Shown: positions 7,496 through 19,526 of the stretch, one piece after another
How positions within the stretch are numbered: the first letter of the stretch is position 1
How the letters are laid out: the number at the start of each line of letters is the position of its first letter
Origin: Nocardioides sp. L-11A
GTDB lineage: Bacteria > Actinomycetota > Actinomycetes > Propionibacteriales > Nocardioidaceae
DNA: 64,000 bases
Direction of reading: 5' to 3'
Assembly (NCBI GenBank): GCA_029961745.1
Contig: CP124680.1
Span: 4,898,001 to 4,962,000 of the forward strand
Notes under the pieces: model-generated
The model's database searches: none
Seen by the model: only the letters and a program-made list of their open reading frames with translations
What the model was told of the DNA's origin: nothing
Translations under genes and position numbers: made by a program

Positions 7496-10369
7496 GTGTG
7501 GGTGATCGCCCGCAGAACGTTGTGCTCCCTGCTCTCCGTCGGCGCCCTCGTCGGGGCCATGCTCGCCGGGGCGGCACCACCGGCCCAGGCGGCCGACACG
7601 GGCAACCCGGCACCGCAGCCGGGTCGCATCGTCGACGACGACCCCGTGTCGTTCACGCCGCACGTCATGGACGGGGACGTGTTCACGATGACCCGGGTCG
7701 GCAACACGATCGTCGTGGGCGGCACCTTCACCCGGGTCCGTAACGCGGGCAGCTCCACCGACCTGCCTCGGCGGAACCTGTTCGCCTTCGACGCCTTCAC
7801 CGGCCAGGTCAGCACGACCTTCGCGCCGAACCCGAACGACCGCGTCTACACCCTCGAGCCGGCATCCGACGGAGCCTCGGTCTATGTCGGCGGCGCGTTC
7901 ACCAGCGTGACGTCCGGCGGAGCGAGCCTCGCCGTCAGCCGTCTCTACAAGGCCAGCGTCGCCACCGGCAACCGCGTCGCCGCCTTCCAGCCGGGCACGA
8001 TCAACGGCCAGGTCCGCGACGTGTCGGTGACAGGGAACCGGCTCTGGGTCGCCGGGAAGTTCACCCACCTGCAGGGCCAGCCCAGCCGCGGCCTCGGCAC
8101 CCTCGACGCCACGAGCGGCGCCCGCGACCCGTACTACACGGCCGTTCTCGCGGGCGTGCACCGCGGCACCACGACGAATGTGCAGAAGATCGCGACCGAT
8201 CCGGGCAACGGACGTCTCGTGGCGATCGGCAACTTCGACACCGTCAACGGCGCCAAGCGCCACCAGTTCGCCGTCTTCGACATCGCGGGCGGGGCGCTCG
8301 CGCTCGCGCCGTACTACACGACGCAGTTCGAGTCGGCCTGCAGCGCGTCCTTCGAGACCTACATGACCGACGTCGAGTTCTCCCCCGACGGCAGCTTCTT
8401 CGTGGTCTCCACCACCGGCGCGTACGGCGGCTACAGCGGCAGCATGGCCGGCACCAGCGGCTGCGACGTCGTGGCCCGGTTCGAGTCCGGCGCCAGCGGC
8501 ACGAACGTGCGGCCCACGTGGACGGCGTACACGGGCGGCGACACGACCTGGACGGTCGAGGTCACCGACGACGTCGTCTACACCGGGGGGCACATGCGCT
8601 GGCAGAACAACCCGGCGCGCGGCGACGCTGCGGACGAGGGCGCGGTGTCGAGGCCGGGCATCGCGGCGCTCAGCACCCATACCGGCATGCCGTACTCCTG
8701 GAACCCGACCCGCACGCTGGGTGCCGGCGTCCGGGACATGATCGCCACCCCGGAGGGGCTGTTCGTCGGCTCCGACACGGACGTGTTCGCCGGCGAGACG
8801 CACCGCCGGATCGCCTTCGTGCCCCTGGCCTCCGGCTCGGCGCTGCCGCCCCGGCAGGACGGGACGCTGCCGGGCACCGTCTTCCGGGTGGCCGGTGGTC
8901 AGTCGCAGCTGCTGCGGCGCGACTTCGACGGAACCCAGGTGACCGCGGCCTCCGACGCCCCGAACGACACCGGCTGGGGTACGACGGTCGGCGCCTTCAT
9001 GGTGAACGGCGACCTCTACACGGCCTACGCCAACCGGACCCTGACCCGGCGCACCTTCGACGGCACGACCTACGGCCCGGCGACCACGGTCAACGCCGCC
9101 GACCAGCTCGTCTATCAGGACGACTGGCACAACGGCGACATCCCCGCGATCACCAGCCTGTTCTACGACCGTGGCTGGATCTACTTCACCAAGTCGGGCT
9201 CGAACCAGCTCTACCGACGCGGCTTCGAGCCGGAGTCCGGCGTGATCGGACAGCAGCTCTTCTCGGTTCCGGCGGTGGCCGGCGTGAGCTACAGCGCCAT
9301 GCGCGGCGCCTTCGTCGCGGACGGCAGGCTGTGGTTCGCCTCCAGCAACGGCTCCCTCAGCCGAGCCGACTGGGGGGTCCACGGCGCGGTCGCCGGGACC
9401 GCCACCACGCTCCCGGCCGCCGGCAGCGGCTGGGCCTCACGGGCGATGTTCCTCTACCAGGGCCCGCCTGTCGCACCCCCGGTGAACGACCCGCCGACGG
9501 CGTCCTTCAGCGTCTCCTGCACCGGCCTCACCTGCTCCTTCGACGCCGGCGGATCGAGCGACACGGGCGGCGGCTCGATCACCGACTACGCCTGGAGCTT
9601 CGGCGACGGCCAGAGCGGGACGGGTGGCCCGACCACGAGTCACACCTATGCGACCGGTGGCGCCGTCTCGGTCACCCTCACGGTCACCGACGACGGCGAC
9701 GCGACCGGGACGACGACCCGCATCGCCCAGCCCTCGCAGGGCGGCACCGCGACGGCGGTCGTCGCCGCGACCTCGACCAGCGGGAACCGGATCGCCCACA
9801 CGGCGACCGTTCCCGCGTCCGTGCAGCCCGGCGACCTGCTGCTCGCCTTCTTCGTCGCCAACACCACCGCCCCGGGGTACACCGGCCCGGCGGGCTGGAC
9901 CCCGCTCGAGTCCGCCAGCGCCGGGACGAAGGCGGTGGGCCGGCTCTACAGCCGGGTCGCCACCGCGGCCGATGCCGGCAGCACGGTCACGGTCACCTCC
10001 GACGCCTACGCGAAGAGCGTGCTGACGCTCGTCGCCTACCGTGGCGCTACCGCGGTCTCCGCCAGCGCCCTCGCGGTTCGCACCAGCAGCGGCGCCGCCC
10101 AGGTCACGCCCGCGGTCGAGGCGCCGGACGGCGCGCACTGGCTGGTCAGCTACTGGGCCGAGAAGACCAGCGACGGGACGGCCTGGACCCTGCCGGGGGG
10201 CGTCGCCTCCCGTTCGACGGCCTCCAGCAGCGGAGGCGGCCACATCACCGCCGTCCTCGGCGACAGCGCCGGCCCGGTGCCCGCCGGGGCCCAGGGCGGA
10301 CTCACCGCCACCGCGGACGCCAGCGGCAACGCCGCCCTCACCTTCAGCGTGCTCCTGGCGCCGAGCTGA
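7496..10369 (+). CDS. Secreted beta-propeller / PKD-domain protein
   Basis: A 957-residue exported protein. Residues 1-32 form a Sec signal peptide (basic start, hydrophobic core, cleavage after AQA). Residues ~45-450 contain repeated strands such as GNTIVVGGTFTRV, VYVGGAFTSV and VYTGGHMRW, a delta-60/propeller-like pattern. A PKD domain spans about 664-752 (ASFSVSC, YAWSFGDGQSGT, SHTY, VTLTVTDDG), and the last ~200 residues are a beta-sandwich-like module seen in other actinobacterial secreted proteins. There is no LPXTG or membrane anchor, so it is probably released or loosely wall-bound. The function is unknown; PKD and propeller modules suggest carbohydrate or protein binding at the surface. 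The start is GTG; its last 26 bp overlap the convergent nitrilase gene. Confidence 0.8.
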   Translation: MWVIARRTLCSLLSVGALVGAMLAGAAPPAQAADTGNPAPQPGRIVDDDPVSFTPHVMDGDVFTMTRVGNTIVVGGTFTRVRNAGSSTDLPRRNLFAFDAFTGQVSTTFAPNPNDRVYTLEPASDGASVYVGGAFTSVTSGGASLAVSRLYKASVATGNRVAAFQPGTINGQVRDVSVTGNRLWVAGKFTHLQGQPSRGLGTLDATSGARDPYYTAVLAGVHRGTTTNVQKIATDPGNGRLVAIGNFDTVNGAKRHQFAVFDIAGGALALAPYYTTQFESACSASFETYMTDVEFSPDGSFFVVSTTGAYGGYSGSMAGTSGCDVVARFESGASGTNVRPTWTAYTGGDTTWTVEVTDDVVYTGGHMRWQNNPARGDAADEGAVSRPGIAALSTHTGMPYSWNPTRTLGAGVRDMIATPEGLFVGSDTDVFAGETHRRIAFVPLASGSALPPRQDGTLPGTVFRVAGGQSQLLRRDFDGTQVTAASDAPNDTGWGTTVGAFMVNGDLYTAYANRTLTRRTFDGTTYGPATTVNAADQLVYQDDWHNGDIPAITSLFYDRGWIYFTKSGSNQLYRRGFEPESGVIGQQLFSVPAVAGVSYSAMRGAFVADGRLWFASSNGSLSRADWGVHGAVAGTATTLPAAGSGWASRAMFLYQGPPVAPPVNDPPTASFSVSCTGLTCSFDAGGSSDTGGGSITDYAWSFGDGQSGTGGPTTSHTYATGGAVSVTLTVTDDGDATGTTTRIAQPSQGGTATAVVAATSTSGNRIAHTATVPASVQPGDLLLAFFVANTTAPGYTGPAGWTPLESASAGTKAVGRLYSRVATAADAGSTVTVTSDAYAKSVLTLVAYRGATAVSASALAVRTSSGAAQVTPAVEAPDGAHWLVSYWAEKTSDGTAWTLPGGVASRSTASSSGGGHITAVLGDSAGPVPAGAQGGLTATADASGNAALTFSVLLAPS

Positions 10370-11339
10370 CGTCCTCGACATAGGTCACCGCGCCACTGGG
10401 GCGCCGCGCGGCGTCGACCCGGAGCTGGAAGACGTCGGGACGCTGGTAGTGCCCCGCCACGTCGGCCGTGAACCGCCACTCCCCCAGTGAGGCCGGCTCG
10501 ATGTCGGCGAGCACCAGTCCGACCGTGCCCCGCTCCGGCCCGACCAGCCAGGCGCCGTCGGGGCCGATCACGCCGGACCCGCCGTCGAACAAGACGTCAC
10601 CGGGGTCACCGGGGTCACCGGGGTCACCGGGGTCGAGGCCCTGCCGGAAGGCCGCGCGCATCTCCTCCGGGACGTCCTCGACCCGGGCCACGTTGGCCGC
10701 GACGATGACATAGCAGCGGCCCTCGATCGCGTAGGTCCGGCTGGCGAGCTCGTGCGCCTCCGCGAGGTCCGGCCACGCGGCGACGTGGACGTCCTCGTGA
10801 CCCGCGTGGAGGACCTGGCGGGCCAGCGGGTTCCAGTGCTCCCAGCAGATCAGGCCACCGACCCGGCCGGCGCCGGTGGTGACCACCCGCAGCCCGGCGG
10901 CGTCGCCCGGCGACCACACGTTCTTCTCCGTGGACGTCGGGACGAGCTTGCGGTGGTGGTTGACCAGCGTGCCGTCGCTGTCGATGACCACCTGGCTGTT
11001 GTAGACGGTGCCCGAGCCCGGTCCAGCCAGCTCGTTGAGCCCGAGCACGACGACCACGGAGCCCTCCCGGGCCGCGTCCCGCACCGGGCCGAGCTGGTCG
11101 TCGGCGCCGCCGACGAGAACGCTGGAGTCCAGCAGCTGCCGGTAGAGCCGGCGACCCAACGGGTCCTCCCAGGCGGCGGCGCCGAAGCACCAGGCCGGGT
11201 AGCCCCCGAGCCAGGTCTCGGGGAAGGCCACCAGCTCGGCGCCGGCGGCGGCCGCCTCGGCGACCAGGGCGGCGCAGCGCTCGACGGCGGCGGCCCGGTC
11301 CCCGAAGACCGACGGGTGCTGGACGGCGGCGACGCGCAT
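10344..11339 (-). CDS. Nitrilase (carbon-nitrogen hydrolase, branch 1)
   Basis: A 331-residue nitrilase-superfamily enzyme with the full catalytic set: Glu41 in FPETWLGGYP, Lys131 in HHRKLVPT and Cys165 in GGLICWEHWNPL. The CWEHWNP context and FPETWxxGYP are characteristic of true nitrilases (nitrile to acid plus ammonia) rather than of branch amidases or N-carbamoyl hydrolases. A DPG repeat (residues 236-248) encoded by a 9-bp tandem repeat is inserted in a surface region. It is the last gene of a seven-gene operon; its ATG shares one base with the stop of the amine oxidase gene. Its 3' end overlaps the convergent secreted-protein gene. Possible role: release of ammonia from a nitrile substrate or intermediate. 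Confidence 0.88.
   Translation of the reverse strand: MRVAAVQHPSVFGDRAAAVERCAALVAEAAAAGAELVAFPETWLGGYPAWCFGAAAWEDPLGRRLYRQLLDSSVLVGGADDQLGPVRDAAREGSVVVVLGLNELAGPGSGTVYNSQVVIDSDGTLVNHHRKLVPTSTEKNVWSPGDAAGLRVVTTGAGRVGGLICWEHWNPLARQVLHAGHEDVHVAAWPDLAEAHELASRTYAIEGRCYVIVAANVARVEDVPEEMRAAFRQGLDPGDPGDPGDPGDVLFDGGSGVIGPDGAWLVGPERGTVGLVLADIEPASLGEWRFTADVAGHYQRPDVFQLRVDAARRPSGAVTYVEDVSSAPGAR
10597..10632 (+). repeat. 9-bp tandem repeat, four copies, in the nitrilase gene
   Basis: The unit TCACCGGGG is repeated four times without a mismatch. Because the unit is three codons, copy-number change would add or remove a DPG tripeptide without shifting the frame. Confidence 0.95.
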
Positions 11340-12717
11340 CAGCTGTCCTCCTGTCCTCGTGCGGGATGGTCGAGGGCGGCGAGCACCTCGGCCGCGGCGC
11401 GCTCCCCGGATCGGATCGCGCCGTCGATGTAGCCGTGCCAGAGGCTCGACGTCTCACTGCCTGCCCAGTGGACCGTGCCGGACGGCGCACGCCAGCCGTG
11501 CTCGCCGTACTCGATCCACGCGCCGGGAGCGGGCACCGCGGCGTAGGCGCCGCCCGCCCACGGGTCGGCGACCCAGTCCTGCACGAGCAGGTCCGTCGGC
11601 CGGGTGGCCGCAGCGCCGAAGAGCCGGCCGAGCGTGTCCAGCAGCGCGGCGCGCTGCCGCTCGGGAGCGAGGGCCGCCCAGGTGCGCAGCCGGTCGCCGT
11701 AGACGAAGGCGACGAGGACGCCGCAGGCGCCGTCGGCCGGGGAGTTGTCGAAGACGACACCGGGCAGGTCGTGCGCGGTGTAGAGGGATGCCTGGCCCGA
11801 ACGCCCGTCGGCGCGCCAGAAGGGCCGGTCGTAGACCACGTGGATCTTGGCGACGTCACCCATCACGCTGCGCTCGAGCCAGCGCCGCCGCGGCGCCGGG
11901 AGCGGCGGCTCGAAGACGATCGCCCGGGCTGCCGGCGGCGTGGTGGCGACGACCACCCGCTCGGCCCGGACCGTGCCCCGGTCTGTCTCGACGAGGCCGT
12001 CGCGCACGGCGCGCACCGGCGTGCTCAGGTGCACCCGGTCGCCGAGATGCGCCGCCATCGCGAGCGCCGGCGCCTGCGCGCCATCCACGAAGCGCTGGTC
12101 CTGGGCGTGACCGCGGGTGCGCATCAGCTGGTCCCAGCCACCTGCCGAGGCGACGTAGAACGCCAGGTGGAGCAGGGAGAGGTCCCGTGGCTCGACGGCC
12201 CAGACGCCCTGGACGGCGAGTGCGAGCCGGGGCCGGGCGACCTCGGGCACGCCGTCGAGCCAGGAGGCGACGGTGGTGGCGTCGAGCCGCTCGGCGTCCG
12301 GCGTCGCGGCCGGATCGTCGAGCTCCACCCGCGCGGCCAGCGCCTCGATGTCGGCGACGGCGGCGGCGTACTCCGCGTGTCCCGGGGCCGTCGAGTCCCG
12401 CTCCGACGTGCCCTCGTGGAGGGTGCCGTCGTGCCACAGCTCGAGGTGCGAGCCCTCGTCGTGGGTCGGGAAGCGCGCGCAGCCGAAGCGGTCGGCCAGT
12501 GCCAGCAGGCGGGTCTGCGTCGGGCCGACCCACTGCCCGCCGTGGTCGACGGCGTGCGCCCGCGGGTGTGGCACCGACCAGACCCGGCCCCCGGGCCGGT
12601 CCGCCGCCTCGAGGACGACCACGTCGACCCCGGCGTCGCGCAGCGCGAGCGCCGCGGTGAGTCCGGCGTAACCCGCCCCGACCACGACCACCGACGCCCG
12701 GGCGGGCAGCGCGCCGC

Positions 12718-12721
<4 letters not shown>
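11339..12721 (-). CDS. Flavin-containing amine oxidase (monoamine/polyamine oxidase family)
   Basis: A 460-residue FAD amine oxidase. The Rossmann motif GAGYAGL is at residues 15-21 with the ribose-binding Glu38, GGR at 44-46, GGQWVGPTQ follows, and the C-terminal WAGSETSSLWHGYIDGAIRSG is the FAD-binding signature of MAO/putrescine oxidase enzymes. It oxidises an amine to an imine/aldehyde with formation of ammonia and hydrogen peroxide. The GTG start overlaps the deacetylase-like gene stop. Following an amidohydrolase and sharing an operon with an aldehyde dehydrogenase, it fits the middle step of an amine degradation route. Closest named activities would be putrescine oxidase or tyramine oxidase; the substrate is not determinable here. 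Confidence 0.88.
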
Positions 12722-14855
<2,134 letters not shown>

Positions 14856-16013
14856 TCAGAGGTTGCGGGAGATGACCAGGCGCATGATGTCCGAGGTCCC
14901 CTCCTCGATCTCCTCCAGCTTGACGTCGCGCATCCACTGCTCGACCGGGTACTCGCGCGAGTAGCCCCAGCCGCCCAGGGTCTGCACGGCCGCGTGGGTC
15001 ACGAACATCGCGGTCTCCGACGCCTGCAGCTTCGCCATCGCGGCCAACCCGTTCACGTCGTGGCCGGCGTCGAGGCGCCGGGCGGCGTGGAGCGTCATCA
15101 GCCAGGCCGACTCGATCCGGGTGGCCATGTCGGCGAGCCGGAAGGCGACCGCCTGGTGCTCGATGATCGGCCTGCCGAACTGGGTGCGGGTGCGCGCGTA
15201 GTCCAGCGCGAACTCGTACGCCGCGCGCGCGGCGCCGGTCGCGGCGGCGGCCAGGACGACGCGGGAGACGTCGAAGGTCTTCATGAGGCCGATGAACCCC
15301 TGGCCCTCGTCGCCGAGCCGGTTCTCCTCGGGGATGAACGCCTTGTCGAAGAAGATCTCCCGGCACACGATCGCGCGCTGGCCCATCTTCTTCATCGGCT
15401 CGCCGAAGGTGACGCCGGGCGTGTCCTTGGTGAACAGGAAGGCGGTGACGCCGCGGGAGCGCTGGCTCGGGTCGGTCTTGGCGAAGACGACGTACTGGTC
15501 GGCCAGGCCGGCATTGGAGATCCACGCCTTCTGGCCGGTGATCTCGTAGCCGCCCGGCACCTTGTCGGCGCGGGTGACGATCGAGGCGGCGTCGGAGCCG
15601 GAGCCCGGCTCGGTGGTGGCGAGCGCGGTGTAGCGCGGCTCCTCCCCGGTCAGCGGACGCAGCCAGCGCTCCTTCTGCTCCTCGGTGCCGAGCGCGAGCA
15701 GGGGGTCGGCGAAGAAGCCGTTGGAGCACACGAAGTTGCCGATGCCGGGGTCGCCCCAGCACAGCACCTCCTGGACCAGACACTGGGTGAAGACGTCGGT
15801 GAACCCACCGCCGCCGTACTCCTCGGGGAGCATGAAGTCGGTGATGCCGACCTTCGCGGCCTTCTCGAAGATGTCGACCGGCGACACCACGTCGGCCTCG
15901 TCGACCTCGCGCCCGCGGGGCCGGATCTCCTCGGCGGCAAAGGTGGTGCAGAGCTCGACGATGTCGCGCTGCTCCTGGGTCAGCGGCCAGTACTCGACGT
16001 TGGGCTGGGGCAT
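14856..16013 (-). CDS. Acyl-CoA dehydrogenase (MCAD/SCAD type)
   Basis: A 385-residue acyl-CoA dehydrogenase of normal family length. It has the FAD-binding TEPGSGSDAASI, TGQKAWISNAG, the RTQFGRPIIEHQAV segment and QTLGGWGYSREYPVEQWMRD; the base is expected at Glu371 in EEGTSDIMR. It introduces an alpha,beta double bond into a short or medium acyl-CoA and passes electrons to ETF. In this operon it follows the aldehyde dehydrogenase and the ADP-forming ligase, so it likely acts on the CoA ester of the acid they produce. Gap to the aldehyde dehydrogenase is only 27 bp and contains an AGGAG ribosome binding site. Confidence 0.92.
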   Translation of the reverse strand: MPQPNVEYWPLTQEQRDIVELCTTFAAEEIRPRGREVDEADVVSPVDIFEKAAKVGITDFMLPEEYGGGGFTDVFTQCLVQEVLCWGDPGIGNFVCSNGFFADPLLALGTEEQKERWLRPLTGEEPRYTALATTEPGSGSDAASIVTRADKVPGGYEITGQKAWISNAGLADQYVVFAKTDPSQRSRGVTAFLFTKDTPGVTFGEPMKKMGQRAIVCREIFFDKAFIPEENRLGDEGQGFIGLMKTFDVSRVVLAAAATGAARAAYEFALDYARTRTQFGRPIIEHQAVAFRLADMATRIESAWLMTLHAARRLDAGHDVNGLAAMAKLQASETAMFVTHAAVQTLGGWGYSREYPVEQWMRDVKLEEIEEGTSDIMRLVISRNL

Positions 16014-16040
16014 GGCTTCTCCTGGTGGGGTGGGGCGGGA

Positions 16041-17453
16041 TCAGAGGTGGACGACGGTGAGCTCGGTGAACTCGAGGAGGCCCTCGACGCCGAACTCGCG
16101 GCCGGAACCGGAGTGCTTCCAGCCGCCGAAGGGCGCCTCGACGTCGTAGTCGGCCTCGTTGACGAAGACCTGGCCGGCGTCGAACCGGGCGGCCAGGCGC
16201 CGGGCCCGGTCGCGGTCGGCGGACCACACCGCGCCGGACAGGCCGTACACGGTGCCGTTGGCGATGCGCAGCGCGTCCTCGTCGTCGGCGTAGGGGTGGA
16301 CGACGAGGACCGGGCCGAAGATCTCCTGCTGGCTGGCGGGGTCGTCGACGGGCAGATCGGCGAGCACGACCGGGCGCAGGTAGTGGCCGCCTGAGGGCAC
16401 ATCGGTGACCCGGGTCGCGACCCGGGCGCCGCGGGCGACGGCGCCGGAGACCACGGCCGCGACCTTCGCGTGCTGGTCGGCGCTGATCAGCGGGCCCAGC
16501 TCGGTGGCCGGGTCGGTCGGGTCGCCGACGACCAGCTCGTCGGCCCGGGCGGCCGCGATCGCGACGGCCTCGTCGAGCCGGTCGGACGGGACCAGCAGCC
16601 GGGTCCAGGCGCTGCAGGTCTGCCCGGAGTTGAGCATGCAGGCGTCGACCGACCAGCGCACCGCGCTGTCCAGGTCGGCGTCGTCGCACACGATGCTGGC
16701 GGACTTGCCGCCGAGCTCGAGGGTGACCCGGGCCAGATGGTCGACCGCCGACGCCGCGACCCGGCGGCCGACCGTGGTCGAGCCGGTGAAGGAGACGACG
16801 TCGACCCGGTCGTCGGCGACCAGCGGCACACCCACCTCGGCACCGGTGCCGGGCACCAGGTTGACGACCCCGGCGGGCAACCCGGCGCGCATCGCAGCCT
16901 CCGCGAAGGCGTACGCCGACAGCGGCGTCAGCTCGGAGGGCTTGTGCACCACCGTGCAGCCGGCGGCCAGGGCCGAGCCGGCCTTGGCCGCGAGCTGGTA
17001 GAGCGGGTAGTTCCAGGGCGTGATCAGCGCGGCCACGCCCGCCGAGCGGCGGTGCAGGACGAGAGCGCCGTGCTCCTGGACGAACGGATGGGTGCGGGCG
17101 TGCCGCGCCGCGGAGGCGAGGATGTCGAGGGACACGTCGACGTGCCAGGTCGCCGCGACCGTGACCGGGGCGCCGACCTCGGCGACGGTCATCGCGACCA
17201 GCTCGTCGCGCCGGGCGCGGAGCTCGGCGACGAGCGCATCGAGGTGGTCGGCGCGGGCCGCCGGAGTGAGCGCGGACCAGTCGCCGTGGGCCGCGCGGGC
17301 CGCGGCCACGGCCAGGTCGACCTCGGCCCGTCCGCAACGGGCACCGGAGCCGACGAGCGCGCCGGTCGCGGGGTTCTCGACCTCGATCACCGATCCCGGC
17401 CGGATCCAGCGTCCGCCGACGAGCGCGTCGTCACGCGACCAGCTCGTGCTCAT
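16041..17453 (-). CDS. NAD(P)-dependent aldehyde dehydrogenase
   Basis: A 470-residue aldehyde dehydrogenase. The general base Glu246 lies in LELGGKSA, the nucleophile Cys280 in NSGQTCSAW, with ITPWNYP and FTGST motifs for cofactor binding and a C-terminal FGGWKHSGSGREFG. It oxidises an aldehyde to the acid, probably the product of the amine oxidase in the same operon or of the nearby alcohol dehydrogenase. Its ATG overlaps the stop of the ADP-forming acyl-CoA synthetase gene (ATGA), linking acid formation with CoA activation. Substrate range cannot be predicted. Confidence 0.92.
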   Translation of the reverse strand: MSTSWSRDDALVGGRWIRPGSVIEVENPATGALVGSGARCGRAEVDLAVAAARAAHGDWSALTPAARADHLDALVAELRARRDELVAMTVAEVGAPVTVAATWHVDVSLDILASAARHARTHPFVQEHGALVLHRRSAGVAALITPWNYPLYQLAAKAGSALAAGCTVVHKPSELTPLSAYAFAEAAMRAGLPAGVVNLVPGTGAEVGVPLVADDRVDVVSFTGSTTVGRRVAASAVDHLARVTLELGGKSASIVCDDADLDSAVRWSVDACMLNSGQTCSAWTRLLVPSDRLDEAVAIAAARADELVVGDPTDPATELGPLISADQHAKVAAVVSGAVARGARVATRVTDVPSGGHYLRPVVLADLPVDDPASQQEIFGPVLVVHPYADDEDALRIANGTVYGLSGAVWSADRDRARRLAARFDAGQVFVNEADYDVEAPFGGWKHSGSGREFGVEGLLEFTELTVVHL

Positions 17454-19513
17454 CGTCCCGCCTCCTCGTCACGTGCGGCGACGAGACCGTCGACGGCGAG
17501 CAGCCCGGCCGGCGAGACCCGCACCGGGTTGATCTCCAGTTCGGCGACGCCCGGGTCGGCGGCGAGGGCCGCGCCGGCGGCCACGATCACGTCGACCAGG
17601 GCATCGACGTCGACCGCGGGCCGGCCGCGCCAGCCGGCGAGCAGCGGGCGGCTGCGCAGGGCGTCGACCATCGCGGTCGCCGTGGCCCGGTCGACGGGGG
17701 CGAGCTCGGTGCGGACGTCGCGCCACAGCTCGGCCTCGGTGCCTCCGGCGCCGACGGTGACGAGCGGCCCGAAGTCGCGGTCGCGGCGGGCGCCGACGAG
17801 GAATTCGACGACGTCCCCGCGCCGGTCCTGCTCCTCGACGACGTACTCGCCGTCGCCGAGTCGACCGTGCATCTCGGCGAACGCACCGGCGAGATCGTCG
17901 GCCGAGCCAAGCCCCAGCACCACGCCGCCATGCTCGCTCTTGTGGGCGAGCCAGCCGGCCTTGAGCACGTACGGCGCGCGCAGCACGCCGGCCGCGGCCC
18001 GGGCCTCGCCCACCGTGCCGACGAGGACGCCGGGCGGCAGCGGGACGCCGATCCGGCCGAGCAGGTCGCGCGCGGCCCAGTAGCCGGGCCGGGCGCCGAG
18101 GTCGCGCGACGCGGGTCGGTCGAGGTCACGACCCGGGTACGCCGCGAGGTGGTGCGCGCGGGCCACCGCTCGCAGTGCCGACTCGACGGCGGGGTAGGTC
18201 GGGATGTCGTGCTCCCACATCCGCGCGACCGCGCCGGAGCCGGCGCTCATCGTGTGCACGACGAGCGGGACGTGGGAGTCCTGGGCCATCCGGGCGAGCC
18301 GGTCGACGACGGCGAGCTCCTGGTCGAGCAGGGCGGGCGTGTCCTCGCCGTAGCAGCCGAGGTAGCCCGACAGCAGCACGGCGTCGACCTCGCCGGAGGC
18401 GACCAGCCGCTCGCAGAGCACGGCATAGGTCATCAGGTCGGCCTCGCCGGCGCCGGCGAGGTCGATCGGGTTGGCGACCGACGCGCCCGCGGGCAGCAGG
18501 CCGGCGAGATCGGCCTGGAGCGCGGCGGAGAAGACCGGGGTGTCCAGCCCGAGCGCGCCGGCGACGTCGGCGGCGACGCCGCCCTGCCCCCCGCTGTCGC
18601 TGACGACCGCGACCCGGACACCTGCCGGCGCCTCGGCCACGGACAGGAAACGGGCCACCTCGACCAGTTCGGTCGGTGTGGTCACCCGCACCGCCCCGGC
18701 GGCCCGGCATGCGGCGTCGACGACGTCGATCGCCGAGGTCATCGAGCCGGTGTGGCTGGCCGCGAGGCGCTTGCTGCCCTCGCTGGCGCCGGTGGCCAGC
18801 ACCAAGGTGTGCTTGCCCGCGGCGCGCAGCCGCCGCAGGATCCCGACCAGGTCGTCGCCTCCGGCGAAGCTCTCCAGGTAGAGCGCGACGATCCGCGTGG
18901 CGTCGTGGTCGATGAGGTCCTCGAGCAGCTCGGGCGCGCGGACGTCGTACTGGTTGCCGACCGAGACGAACCGCGAGACGCCGAGTCCGGCCCGGGCCGC
19001 GAGGTTCGCGATCTCCGAGCCGAGCTGGCCGCTCTGGGAGACGATCCCGATCCGCCCGGGGGTGAAGTGCCCCCAGGCCAGCTGCAGGTCGGTGTCGGCG
19101 TCGAACAGGCCGAGGCTGTTGGGGCCGACCAGGCGGGCGCCCGCGGCGGCGAGCCGCTCGCGGAGCCGGTCGTCGGCGGCGACACCCGCGGTGATCGCGA
19201 GGAAGGCCCGCACTCCGCGCTCGAGGCTCTCCTCGACGACGGCCTCGACGTGCGCGGCCGGCACGCACAGGACGACGAGCTCGGGCGTGCCCGGCAGCGC
19301 CGCGACGGACGTGTGCGCCGGCTGTCCCTGCACCGTGCCGGCGGACCGGTTGACCAGCCACACGGCGCGGCGGTGCGCTCCCAGGAGGGCGCCCTGGGCG
19401 ATCCAGTAGCCCCACTTGGCAGGGTCGTCGGAGGCGCCGACGACAGCGACCGAGCGGGGGTCACGGAACGATCGGAGGTCGCCGAGGCGCGTCCGGTCGG
19501 TGGGGGTCTGCAC
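17450..19513 (-). CDS. Acyl-CoA synthetase, ADP-forming (NDP-forming acetate-CoA ligase family)
   Basis: A 687-residue fusion of alpha and beta parts. Residues ~15-145 are a CoA-binding Rossmann domain (SVAVVGASDDPAKWG, GPNSLG), ~150-300 the succinyl-CoA-synthetase-like flavodoxin domain with phospho-acceptor His254 in AASHTGSMTSA, and the last ~220 residues an ATP-grasp domain (YVLKAGWLAHKSEHGGV). It makes acyl-CoA from an acid with ATP going to ADP. First gene of the seven-gene operon: the GTG start has AAAGGGAG 6-12 bases upstream, preceded by a strong promoter and a TetR-type operator. Related proteins include acetyltransferase-like Pat fusions, but no GNAT domain is present here. Confidence 0.88.
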   Translation of the reverse strand: MQTPTDRTRLGDLRSFRDPRSVAVVGASDDPAKWGYWIAQGALLGAHRRAVWLVNRSAGTVQGQPAHTSVAALPGTPELVVLCVPAAHVEAVVEESLERGVRAFLAITAGVAADDRLRERLAAAGARLVGPNSLGLFDADTDLQLAWGHFTPGRIGIVSQSGQLGSEIANLAARAGLGVSRFVSVGNQYDVRAPELLEDLIDHDATRIVALYLESFAGGDDLVGILRRLRAAGKHTLVLATGASEGSKRLAASHTGSMTSAIDVVDAACRAAGAVRVTTPTELVEVARFLSVAEAPAGVRVAVVSDSGGQGGVAADVAGALGLDTPVFSAALQADLAGLLPAGASVANPIDLAGAGEADLMTYAVLCERLVASGEVDAVLLSGYLGCYGEDTPALLDQELAVVDRLARMAQDSHVPLVVHTMSAGSGAVARMWEHDIPTYPAVESALRAVARAHHLAAYPGRDLDRPASRDLGARPGYWAARDLLGRIGVPLPPGVLVGTVGEARAAAGVLRAPYVLKAGWLAHKSEHGGVVLGLGSADDLAGAFAEMHGRLGDGEYVVEEQDRRGDVVEFLVGARRDRDFGPLVTVGAGGTEAELWRDVRTELAPVDRATATAMVDALRSRPLLAGWRGRPAVDVDALVDVIVAAGAALAADPGVAELEINPVRVSPAGLLAVDGLVAARDEEAGR

Positions 19514-19526
19514 GATTCTCCCTTTA

